Positions 1 to 6,201 are shown, counted from the first letter of the stretch. The stretch: 8,803 bases of DNA from Methanobacteriota archaeon (GCA_022561895.1 JADFQH010000110.1:1-8803); one strand, 5' to 3'. Numbers and translations are program-made. The notes: generated by a model not told the origin, from the sequence alone.

Positions 1-2
1 TC

Positions 3-275
3 GACCAGGCGAACCGCGGCGCGGGGTCGTACAACACCCTCTTCGCCTCCACGGCGGACGCGGTCCTCGAGGTCGTGCGGCACGCCATCGAGGCGGTCGA
101 CCCCGACCCCGACGGTGAGGGCACCGACACGCTGCCCGATCTGGTCGACGCGTTCGTGACGTTCTTCACCGACTCGCGCCCGTTGGCTCGCATCTACCTC
201 CAGCTCGCGCTGGCCCGCGGCATGACCGACCGCCGCGTCGCCGCGCGGGTCGGACGATCGCACGCGGCACGCGTG
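3..275 (+). other. TetR-regulator-like segment in frame with E1 alpha
   Basis: The first ~90 codons of the open frame do not look like an E1 alpha N-terminus. Near the edge NTLFASTADAVLEVV recalls the end of a TetR helix-turn-helix (Y..F.SK..LL..V). The following helical part, including LVDAFVTFF and ARIYLQLALARG, recalls a TetR ligand-binding domain. The resemblance is by eye and weak in the DNA-binding part, where the usual Lys after Ser is Thr. The sequence passes into canonical E1 alpha at about ERFADGEIPG without a stop or frame change. It could be a real fusion, the scar of a deletion joining a tetR gene to acoA, an assembly join, or simply a divergent E1 alpha start with translation beginning at ATG 222. 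Confidence 0.35.
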
Positions 276-1229
276 GAACGGTTCGCCGACGGCGAGATAC
301 CGGGCTTTGTCCACCTGTATCTCGGCCAGGAGGCGGTCGCCGTTGGCACCTGCGGCGCGCTCGAAGACGACGATTACATCGCGAGCACGCATCGCGGGCA
401 CGGCCACTGCATCGCAAAGGGACTCGACCCCAAGCTCATGATGGCCGAGTTATATGGTAAACGCGACGGCTACTGTAACGGGAAGGGCGGGTCGATGCAT
501 ATCGCCGACGTCGATTCGGGAATGCTCGGGGCGAACGGGATCGTCGGCGCGGGACCACCCATCGCAACCGGTGCGGCACTCACGATCGACTACCAGGACA
601 AAGAACAGGTCGCCGTCTCCTTCTGCGGGGACGGCGCGATGGCCCAAGGGCAGGTCCACGAGGCCGCGAACATCGCCGCGACGTGGAACCTTCCCGCGAT
701 TTTCGTCATCGAGAACAACCTCTATGGCGAGGCAACCCCGGTCGAAAAACAGCACAACATCGAGGATTTAAGTGATACTGCACAGGCCTACGACGTGCCC
801 GGCATTACGGTAGATGGCATGGACGTGACGGCGGTCAACGAAGCGGTGAGAGAGGCGAGAAAGCGCGCTCGAAACGGCGACGGGCCGACGTTTATCGAGG
901 CGAAAACATATAGGTTTAAAGGTCACTTCGAGGGCGACGAGCAGGTGTATCGCGACGACGAGGAGGTCGAACAGTGGCGGGCGCGCGATCCGATAGATGC
1001 GTTCAAAACCCGGCTCATCGACCGCGGGGAACTCTCCGAGAGCGAGTTCGAGGAGATGATGAGCGAGGTCGAGGAGACCATCGAGGAGGCCGTTTCCCAC
1101 GCACAGGACGCCCCGGCTCCGGAGCCACACGAGGCTTACGACGATATGTTCGCGGAACCGGTCCCCGAGATCGAGGAGTTCGCGACGGAAGCGCGTGCGG
1201 ACGGCGGCGAGCCGGGGGGTGAGAATTGA
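3..1229 (+). CDS. acoA: Acetoin/2-oxoacid dehydrogenase E1 alpha subunit, 5' end open, unusual N-terminus
   Basis: This is the thiamine-diphosphate (ThDP) dependent E1 alpha subunit, which works with E1 beta to decarboxylate a 2-oxoacid or cleave acetoin and pass the acyl group to lipoyl-E2. Counting from a GTG at 75, the core runs from about residue 69 (FADGEIPGFVHLYLGQEA) to the end. It includes the STHRGHGH block, the GKGGSMH block and the ThDP/Mg motif GDG (185-187) to NN (214-215). GHFEGDEQVYR (283-293) is the form I associate with acetoin dehydrogenases. The frame has no stop up to the left edge, so the start is unresolved: GTG 75 and ATG 222 are both inside the frame. The usual E1 alpha N-terminal helix before FADGE is not recognisable and is replaced by other sequence (separate entry). 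The stop overlaps the E1 beta start (TGATG). Family is near certain; substrate (acetoin rather than pyruvate or branched-chain acid) is inferred from motifs and from acoX and bdhA nearby. Confidence 0.87.
   Translation, partial: DQANRGAGSYNTLFASTADAVLEVVRHAIEAVDPDPDGEGTDTLPDLVDAFVTFFTDSRPLARIYLQLALARGMTDRRVAARVGRSHAARVERFADGEIPGFVHLYLGQEAVAVGTCGALEDDDYIASTHRGHGHCIAKGLDPKLMMAELYGKRDGYCNGKGGSMHIADVDSGMLGANGIVGAGPPIATGAALTIDYQDKEQVAVSFCGDGAMAQGQVHEAANIAATWNLPAIFVIENNLYGEATPVEKQHNIEDLSDTAQAYDVPGITVDGMDVTAVNEAVREARKRARNGDGPTFIEAKTYRFKGHFEGDEQVYRDDEEVEQWRARDPIDAFKTRLIDRGELSESEFEEMMSEVEETIEEAVSHAQDAPAPEPHEAYDDMFAEPVPEIEEFATEARADGGEPGGEN
1218..1222 (+). promoter_or_regulatory. Shine-Dalgarno for E1 beta
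   Basis: GGTGA matches the archaeal 16S 3' end (anti-SD around CACCUCC) and sits six bases before the ATG at 1229. This favours ATG 1229 over the in-frame TTG at 1226 as the E1 beta start. It lies inside the last codons of E1 alpha, so translation is coupled. Confidence 0.55.
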
Positions 1230-2230
1230 TGGCCCAAGCAGGAGTAAAGGTCGAAGAAACCGAGACGATGACCGTGCGCGAAGCGATCAGGCAGGCGCTT
1301 CGTGAGGAACTCACTCGGGATGAGGACGTCTATATCATCGGCGAGGATGTCGGGGCGATGGGCGGCGTTTTGGAGGTGACCGGCGATCTCGTCTCCGAGT
1401 TCGGCGAGGAGCGCGTGCGCGATACGCCGATCAGCGAGGCCGGAATCATCGGGGCGGCGACGGGCGCAGCGGCAACCGGCACCCGGCCAGTGGCAGAGAT
1501 CATGTTCGGCGATTTCATCGGAGTGTCGATGGAGCAGGTGATGAATCAGATGGCGAAGATGCGCTACATGTTCGGCGGAAAGACCGACCTTCCCGTTACT
1601 GTGCGCACTACCGAAGGCGGTGGGATGGGCGCGGCCAGCCAGCACTCGGGGACGATCCACACCTGGATCGCCCACTTCCCCGGTCTCAAAGCCGTTGCCC
1701 CCGGAACCCCGGAAGCCGCAAAGGGGCTGACGAAGGCAGCCATCAGGTCGGATGACCCCGTCTTCGTCTTCGAGAACAAGACGATCTACGAGCAACAAGG
1801 AGAGGTCCCGACCGACGAGGAGTTCGTGGTTCCCATCGGCGAGGCGAACGTCGAGCGCGAGGGCGATGACGTGACCGTCGTCGCGACCCAGCGACTCGTC
1901 GGCGAGTCGCTCTCGGTAGCCGAGGACATGAGTAGTGAGGCGAGCGTCGAGGTGATCGACCTCCGGTCGCTCTACCCGCTCGACACCGAAACGATCGTCG
2001 AGAGCGTCGAGAAGACGGGCAAATTGATTATCGCCGACGAGAGTCCCCTCTCCTATGGGACCCACGCCGAAATCGGCATGCGGGCGATGGAAAAGGCCTT
2101 CTTCAGCCTCGACGCGCCGGTCCAGCGGGTCGGGACGCCCGATACGCATATGCCCTTTAGCACGCCCCTAGAGCAAGAAGTCATGCCCGACGGCGAGGAC
2201 GTTCGCACCGCGATCAAGCGAGTCGTGTAG
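1229..2230 (+). CDS. acoB: Acetoin/2-oxoacid dehydrogenase E1 beta subunit
   Basis: This 333-residue E1 beta subunit, of normal length for the family, forms the alpha2beta2 heterotetramer with the preceding product and completes the ThDP site. From ATG 1229, visible blocks are the ThDP-contacting Glu in IIGEDVG (Glu39), the FGDFIGVSMEQVMNQ helix, GGGMGAASQHSGTIHTW (the QHS segment lines the active site), the transketolase C-terminal domain start DLRSLYPLD (244-252), and the C-terminal PDTHMPFSTPLEQ. The upstream gene overlaps by one base (TGATG) and the downstream acoX overlaps by one base, so the three are one transcriptional and translational unit. The subunit family is certain. Acetoin rather than pyruvate or branched-chain specificity is an inference from acoX in the operon and bdhA nearby. 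Confidence 0.93.
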   Translation: MAQAGVKVEETETMTVREAIRQALREELTRDEDVYIIGEDVGAMGGVLEVTGDLVSEFGEERVRDTPISEAGIIGAATGAAATGTRPVAEIMFGDFIGVSMEQVMNQMAKMRYMFGGKTDLPVTVRTTEGGGMGAASQHSGTIHTWIAHFPGLKAVAPGTPEAAKGLTKAAIRSDDPVFVFENKTIYEQQGEVPTDEEFVVPIGEANVEREGDDVTVVATQRLVGESLSVAEDMSSEASVEVIDLRSLYPLDTETIVESVEKTGKLIIADESPLSYGTHAEIGMRAMEKAFFSLDAPVQRVGTPDTHMPFSTPLEQEVMPDGEDVRTAIKRVV

Positions 2231-3252
2231 TGGCCCGGATCGGACTCGTCGTCAACCCCGCCGCCGGACGCGACATCCGCCGCCTCACGGGCGGCGCGAG
2301 CGTCACCGACAACTACGCGAAGCGCCGCGTCGCCGAATGCGTACTTTCGGGCCTGAATGTCACAGACGACCCGCCGTCGGTAACGATCATGCCCGACAGA
2401 TCGGGAATTTCGGATCATCTCATCGATGAAGCGTCCAAAACTGTGGATGTCGAGGCGCTCGATATTCCGATAACGCAGTCCGCCGAGGATACACAGCGGG
2501 CGGGCGAGCGGTTCCGCGAGGAAGCGGATTGTATCGTCGTCCTCGGTGGCGATGGGACGACCCGCGACATGGCACTCGAATGCGGCGACGTTCCCTTAGT
2601 TAGCGTGGCGACCGGGACGAACACCGTCGTTCCGACGGCGATCGACGGGACGGTTGCGGGCGCGGCGGCCGCACTCCTCGCCACCGGGTGCGTCTCGCTC
2701 GACGAAACGACCATCGATCACGGGATGGTCGAGGCGGTCGCCGACACGACCAATGGCGAAAAGCGACTCAAAGGACTCGCAACCCTCGGCGTGCTCGACG
2801 TGGAGTTCGTCGGAACCCGCGCGATCCTCGATGCTGAGAGCGTCGTCGGTGGCGTCGTTTCGCGAGCATTCCCGTCCGAAATCGGGCTGTCGGGGCTTGC
2901 GGGTGCGCTCGCGACCCACCGACCCGAAGAGCCGGGCGGCGTCGGCTTCCGACTTGGACCCGCCGACGAAACTTCTCAAACTGTTCGGGCGATCACCGTT
3001 CCCGGCGTCGTGGATCGCTTCGGCGTTTCGGAATGGCGAGAACTCGATTCCGAAGAGTCGATGACTTTCGAACTCTCCTCGGGAGTTCTTTCGATCGATG
3101 GCGAGCGAGAACTCGAACTCCAGAACTCGATCGTCGAGATTCGTCCTGTGGACGATGGACCGCGCCTCGTGGATATCGAGCGGGTTTTCGCTGCAGGAAC
3201 GGCGGAGGGCGTGTTCACCGAGGATTCGACCCGATTCCACGAGGAGAGATAA
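2230..3252 (+). CDS. acoX: AcoX-family NAD-kinase-like protein
   Basis: This 340-residue protein resembles AcoX, which is encoded in acetoin-catabolism operons and belongs to the ATP-NAD kinase/diacylglycerol kinase superfamily. Its molecular role is not established as far as I know. Seen here: an N-terminal IGLVVNPAAGRDIRRL followed by ASVTDN, which is AcoX-like; the nucleotide-binding loop VVLGGDGTTRD with GGDGT at 106-110; TGTNTV at 128-133; and a DGE at 290-292 in the C-terminal beta-rich part. The GTG start at 2230 uses the last base of the E1 beta stop. No clear Shine-Dalgarno is seen, so translation probably depends on coupling. The superfamily call is strong. The AcoX assignment is supported by operon position. 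An ordinary NAD kinase is less likely because haloarchaeal NAD kinases are shorter and unlinked to E1 genes. Confidence 0.85.
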   Translation: MARIGLVVNPAAGRDIRRLTGGASVTDNYAKRRVAECVLSGLNVTDDPPSVTIMPDRSGISDHLIDEASKTVDVEALDIPITQSAEDTQRAGERFREEADCIVVLGGDGTTRDMALECGDVPLVSVATGTNTVVPTAIDGTVAGAAAALLATGCVSLDETTIDHGMVEAVADTTNGEKRLKGLATLGVLDVEFVGTRAILDAESVVGGVVSRAFPSEIGLSGLAGALATHRPEEPGGVGFRLGPADETSQTVRAITVPGVVDRFGVSEWRELDSEESMTFELSSGVLSIDGERELELQNSIVEIRPVDDGPRLVDIERVFAAGTAEGVFTEDSTRFHEER

Positions 3253-3261
3253 TACGTTAAA

Positions 3262-3281
3262 AAATATATTACTTATAAGTA
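3262..3281 (+). promoter_or_regulatory. AT-rich promoter with a 12-base palindrome
   Basis: The short gap after acoX is sharply AT-rich compared with the genes around it. It holds AATATATT and, at 3270-3281, the perfect palindrome TACTTATAAGTA. A TATA box here would start transcription at or just before the ATG at 3294. A weak GAGGA lies at 3286-3290, very close to that ATG. I infer an independent promoter for the two exported-protein genes. Confidence 0.5.
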
Positions 3282-3293
3282 GAAAGAGGACAC

Positions 3294-3773
3294 ATGAATC
3301 GGAGAAGCTGGCTCGGCGTTCTGGGGACTGGGACCCTCATTTCGCTGAGTGGATGCCTGACTGGGGTGCTCTCGGATGAAGAAAACAACCCAGATCCTCC
3401 GGATGGGATCGCAGACGTACGTTTCGAGCGGAAGGACCCGCAGGGTTGGGAACTGATCGATCCCCAGCAAGAGGTATACACCGGCTTCGAAATCATGAAC
3501 GAGAAAGACGCCGACGATCTAACGCTCCTCGTTCGAGGACAGGTAGAAGTAGGGAGTCCAGACTGTACAGAGATCCATATAGAGGGGATAGAACACATCG
3601 ATACCACAGTATCACTCGAAATCGAGAGACGAGATGTTTCAGAAGGGGAGGATTGTCTGGATGATATAGGATTCGAGCCGTTCGAGATTGAGATCGTGTT
3701 CGAAACCGAAGACGACGTACCGGAGTCCATTGAGATCGACGACCTTGAGAAAGACGTCCCGGACCCGGAGTGA
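3294..3773 (+). CDS. Tat-exported lipoprotein, function unknown
   Basis: This is a 159-residue predicted lipoprotein. Residues 1-21 hold a twin-arginine signal (NRRSWLGVLG), a hydrophobic stretch and the lipobox LSGC, with Cys21 as the expected lipidated residue, so the mature protein should be anchored outside the cell membrane. An acidic Asp/Asn/Pro-rich tether (28-38) precedes a compact beta-rich domain. That domain has only two further cysteines, Cys91 and Cys121, which could form a disulfide. The spacing (DCTEIHIEG ... EDCLDDIGFEPFEIEIVF) reminds me of small two-cysteine domains common in haloarchaeal lipoproteins, but I cannot name a family. It starts 41 bases after acoX from its own likely promoter. 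The next gene begins six bases after its stop, so the two are probably co-transcribed. No functional link to acetoin metabolism is visible. Confidence 0.82.
   Translation: MNRRSWLGVLGTGTLISLSGCLTGVLSDEENNPDPPDGIADVRFERKDPQGWELIDPQQEVYTGFEIMNEKDADDLTLLVRGQVEVGSPDCTEIHIEGIEHIDTTVSLEIERRDVSEGEDCLDDIGFEPFEIEIVFETEDDVPESIEIDDLEKDVPDPE
3767..3773 (+). promoter_or_regulatory. Shine-Dalgarno for the second exported protein
   Basis: GGAGTGA spans the last codon and stop of the lipoprotein gene, six bases before the ATG at 3780. It supports that start and coupled translation of the pair. Confidence 0.5.
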
Positions 3774-3779
3774 CTCGCC

Positions 3780-4337
3780 ATGAACAGACGAACCCTGCTG
3801 GTGGCGCTCGGAACCATCGGAATCACTGTCTCAGGTAGCGCAGCGGGCCAGTCGGACGAAGATGAAGAAAACTGCGAGTCGGTCGAGGTCGTCGTCGGCG
3901 AAGACGCCGACGGCGAGATCACCGAGGAGGTCCCCGCAGGATGGCAAGAGCACGTCGAGCGAACCGAGGAAGCCCGCGACGAAATAGAGGAGGAGTACGG
4001 CGACGAGTCGTGGTTCGAGTCGGCGAGTATTCGAGAAGGCGACGGGGAGATCTGTGACCGGAGTCGGATCGCCATCTCGGTGAACGTTTCGGATACCGAA
4101 GAAGCACGAGAAGAGATCGAAGAACGAGAGAACGTGCAGATCCTCATCGACGACGGCGACCAACAGGACCGACCGGAAGCACTCGAAGACGGCTCAGGGG
4201 CGGAAGAGAACGACTCCGACACCGAAGCAAACGAATCCGAAACCGAAGAGATGGCGGGGTTCGGGATTATTGCCGCGCTCGGGGGCGTCGGCGGAGCGGT
4301 CTACCTGCTCGTCCGCCGACTCGGTGGCAAGGAGTAG
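3780..4337 (+). CDS. Tat-signal surface protein with PGF-CTERM-like anchor
   Basis: This 185-residue protein of unknown function has export signals at both ends. Residues 1-23 form a twin-arginine signal (NRRTLLVALG) with a likely cleavage after the alanine-rich SGSAAG and no lipobox cysteine. The exported region is extremely acidic, with a Glu/Arg-rich, probably helical part (55-72 and 104-118) and two cysteines (Cys32, Cys92). A Ser/Asp/Glu/Asn linker (138-157) contains N-glycosylation sequons NDS and NES; a further NVS is at 102. The C-terminus is AGFG, a short hydrophobic segment (162-178) and VRRLGGKE, the layout of the haloarchaeal PGF-CTERM signal processed by archaeosortase A, but with Ala in place of Pro. 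Either it is a variant sorting signal or a plain C-terminal membrane anchor. It follows the lipoprotein gene by six bases and ends 13 bases from the convergent acoC stop. Confidence 0.8.
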   Translation: MNRRTLLVALGTIGITVSGSAAGQSDEDEENCESVEVVVGEDADGEITEEVPAGWQEHVERTEEARDEIEEEYGDESWFESASIREGDGEICDRSRIAISVNVSDTEEAREEIEERENVQILIDDGDQQDRPEALEDGSGAEENDSDTEANESETEEMAGFGIIAALGGVGGAVYLLVRRLGGKE

Positions 4338-4350
4338 CGACCGAAATCAA

Positions 4351-6015
4351 TTAAATCCGACCCCACGAGAGTTCAATAAAAAGGTCCTCGCGGAGCAACT
4401 CGGCGACGTGGCAGGTCCGCTCACCGTTTTCTATCATTCGTTCGGTGGTTTCGTCGTCCGCCTCGGTGTCGATCGCAACCACGAGATCGATGGACTCGAC
4501 CGATCCCTCGGGCGGCGAGGCGGTAGCGTCAACTGTGACCGACTCGATCTCGATATCGCGGATCTCGCCCTGTACTTCGATACTCGCAGACAAGCAGGCC
4601 GCAAACGAGCCGAGGAAGAGGTCCACAGGAGTGGGTTGCTCGCCCCCACCGAACTCCTCGTCGAGATCGAACTCATAACTAAAAGACCCGGCGGTGATCG
4701 TTCCAGAACCCTTCTCGATCCGCGCCGAAACCTCGCGTTCGGGAAGTGTCTCCCCCTTTGTTTCCGGTGGAGAAACGCCCTCGACGAGTTCCCACGGATC
4801 TTCAAGATATTCGACGAGAGAGCCGAGGAATCGTGCGGCGTCGGCTCCATCGACGACTCGATGATCGAACGAGAGATCCAGCGGGAGAACCTTGCGAATC
4901 GCTGGCTCACCTTCCACCGGAACCACACGTTCGTCGATCGCGTTGACCCCGAGAATCGCGACCTGCGGTGGGTTGATAACGGGATCGAACGACTCGACGC
5001 CGAGCACTCCCAAGTTGGTGATCGTAAACGTCCCGCCCCGAAGGTCGTCGCTGGTGTACTCGCCCGAGAGCGTGCGTTCGGTAAGGTTTCTTCGTTCGTC
5101 CGCGAGTTCAGTAGTCGAAAGTGACTCTATATCGCGAATCACCGGCGCAACGAGTCCCTCCTCGACATCGACCGCCAGGCAGACGTTCTGGGTGTCGTGG
5201 ATTCGGTGAACGTCCTCTTCGAACGTCGCGTTGAATCCCGGATGTTCGGCGAGCGTCTTGGAGATGGCTCGAAGAAGTACGTCCGAGATGGAGATATCGC
5301 TGTCGAGGTGCTCCGAGGCCGCCACAGCAGCCGCTGCCAAGGATTCCGCATCGGCGGTCCGGTGTTCAGTGACGTGGACGGCCTCGCGGTAGCTTTGACC
5401 GAGTCGCTCGGCAATAGTCCGGCGCATGCCGCTGAGTGAAATCTCTTCGACGCCCGCTTGACCTTCTCCGCCACTAGTCCCGCCTCCGGCGGCTGCGGCC
5501 TCGACGTCGCTCTCATCGATCGCGCCCATCGGACCCGTGCCCTCGATCATCGAGAGATCGACATCCATCTCTTCGGCGCGTTTTTTCGCTCGCGGCGTGG
5601 CTTTCACGTCCCCCGATGACCCAGCCGATCCTCCAGTTGTTGCCGTCGTGCCGTTGCCATCGGCCGCCGCTGGTTCCGGCTCTACTTCTGACTCCGATTC
5701 GGTTTCCGACTCGGCTTCGACCGCCTCACCGCCGAGTTCTGATTCGGCTTCGGCTTCGAGATCGGCGATGTCTTCGCCTTCGTCGGCGACGATTCCGACC
5801 GGCGTGCCCGGCGGCATCTCCTCGCCCTCCTCGGCGTAAACACGTCGAAGAACGCCGTTTTCGCGGGCTTCGACCTCGCCGACGCTTTTCTCGGATTCGA
5901 CTTCCAGTACGAGATCCTCCTTCGAGAGCTCCTCTCCCTCCGCTACCGCCCATTCGAGGACGGTCCCCCGTTCCATCTCCAGCCCGAGCTTCGGCATCCT
6001 GACGATATACGCCAT
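4351..6015 (-). CDS. acoC: E2 dihydrolipoamide acyltransferase with C-terminal OsmC-type domain
   Basis: This is the E2 core of the acetoin/2-oxoacid dehydrogenase complex, moving the acyl group from E1 to CoA by a swinging lipoyl arm. Numbered from ATG 6015 (554 residues): lipoyl domain 1-80 with Lys43 in VESEKSV; Glu/Ser/Ala-rich linker 85-120; E3-binding domain about 138-172 (ATPRAKKRAEE, GTGPMGAIDESDV); Gly-rich linker; catalytic domain about 190-412 with SFDHRVVDG (His385, Asp389). After a short linker, residues 427-554 form a distinct domain of the OsmC/Ohr superfamily: PTPVDLFLGSFAACLSAS with Cys474 and GERTCHVAELL with Cys535, 61 residues apart, near the spacing of the two redox cysteines in that superfamily. 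Ordinary E2 proteins end at the catalytic domain. ATG 6015 is preferred to the in-frame GTG at 6030 because it starts MAYIVRMPKLG and has a TATA-like box about 25 bases upstream. It is divergent from bdhA, and no E3 gene is in the window. Confidence 0.92.
   Translation of the reverse strand: MAYIVRMPKLGLEMERGTVLEWAVAEGEELSKEDLVLEVESEKSVGEVEARENGVLRRVYAEEGEEMPPGTPVGIVADEGEDIADLEAEAESELGGEAVEAESETESESEVEPEPAAADGNGTTATTGGSAGSSGDVKATPRAKKRAEEMDVDLSMIEGTGPMGAIDESDVEAAAAGGGTSGGEGQAGVEEISLSGMRRTIAERLGQSYREAVHVTEHRTADAESLAAAAVAASEHLDSDISISDVLLRAISKTLAEHPGFNATFEEDVHRIHDTQNVCLAVDVEEGLVAPVIRDIESLSTTELADERRNLTERTLSGEYTSDDLRGGTFTITNLGVLGVESFDPVINPPQVAILGVNAIDERVVPVEGEPAIRKVLPLDLSFDHRVVDGADAARFLGSLVEYLEDPWELVEGVSPPETKGETLPEREVSARIEKGSGTITAGSFSYEFDLDEEFGGGEQPTPVDLFLGSFAACLSASIEVQGEIRDIEIESVTVDATASPPEGSVESIDLVVAIDTEADDETTERMIENGERTCHVAELLREDLFIELSWGRI
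4354..4737 (-). other. OsmC/YhfA-like redox domain within E2
   Basis: This is the last 128 residues of the E2 protein. The first cysteine motif, PTPVDLFLGSFAAC, fits the YhfA-like branch (PTPxELLLAxLxAC) better than Ohr, with an acidic residue (Asp) nine positions before the cysteine. The second cysteine is in TCHVAELL, where the family more often has CPV. Both candidate redox cysteines are kept, so the domain may be active. Family members are peroxidases or uncharacterised thiol proteins and usually act as dimers; the fused form would be multiplied by the E2 core. Confidence 0.8.
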
Positions 6016-6037
6016 GGAATTCCATGGCACGGGCGTC

Positions 6038-6043
6038 TACTAA
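6038..6043 (-). promoter_or_regulatory. TATA-like box of the E2-OsmC gene
   Basis: On the minus strand TTAGTA (within CTCTTAGTAG) lies 23-28 bases upstream of ATG 6015. This is the right distance for a leaderless haloarchaeal transcript and supports that start over GTG 6030. Confidence 0.45.
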
Positions 6044-6069
6044 GAGCTATCCCTCCGGTCGCAGCCTCG

Positions 6070-6155
6070 CTGATACGGTCGGTTGTAGTCCGTTACCGGT
6101 GGTCGCGGACCCGGGCTGGCGATCACCGGTAAATCGTTACAACCGTCCGTATGAG
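6070..6155. repeat. 86-base imperfect inverted repeat, candidate shared operator
   Basis: The sequence is symmetric about 6112/6113. The left arm 6070-6106 and the right arm 6119-6155 are reverse complements at 29 of 37 positions. Two conserved blocks stand out in each arm: an outer block (CT.ATACGG.CGGTTGTA on the left, 16 of 18) and an inner block (TTACCGGTG.TCGC, 13 of 14), separated by five unmatched bases. The centre is CCCGGG. It lies between the divergent TATA boxes of the E2-OsmC gene (6038-6043) and the butanediol dehydrogenase gene (6202-6209), about 26 bases from the first and 46 from the second. I infer a binding site for a dimeric regulator, probably bound as a pair, controlling both genes. 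A transcribed hairpin or a small mobile-element remnant is less likely, since no flanking target duplication is seen. Confidence 0.65.
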
Positions 6156-6201
6156 CCATTCCGAACGTATCCCTGCGCTACTTTCGCTGTAGAGAGAACT
6201 G

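Noticed and set aside
1136..2149. Long minus-strand open frame (337 codons) opposite E1 beta
   Set aside because: It is antisense to a clear E1 beta gene, its translation is Arg/His-rich rather than acidic, and it shows no motif. It is a by-product of GC-rich codon bias.
3269..4222. Minus-strand open frame (317 codons), very Ser-rich
   Set aside because: It is the antisense of the two exported-protein genes. The serine richness comes from reading Glu/Asp-rich codons backwards, and those genes have convincing signals at their ends.
4338..4350. Bidirectional terminator between the convergent exported-protein and E2 genes
   Set aside because: Only 13 bases separate the stops and no hairpin or T-run that I could support is present. 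Termination probably overlaps the gene ends.
4270..5124. Plus-strand open frame (284 codons) opposite the E2-OsmC gene
   Set aside because: It lies opposite the catalytic and OsmC domains, which have conserved motifs on the minus strand. Its own product has no acidic bias and no recognisable motif.
5616..6002. Repetitive-looking CGATTC/CGGATTC stretch as a DNA repeat
   Set aside because: It encodes the Glu/Ser/Ala-rich flexible linker between the lipoyl and E3-binding domains. The periodicity is low-complexity protein sequence, not a separate repeat element.
6016..6030. GTG at 6030 as the E2 start
   Set aside because: It adds five residues (MPWNS) before a canonical lipoyl-domain start and would sit too close to the TATA-like box. 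ATG 6015 fits better.
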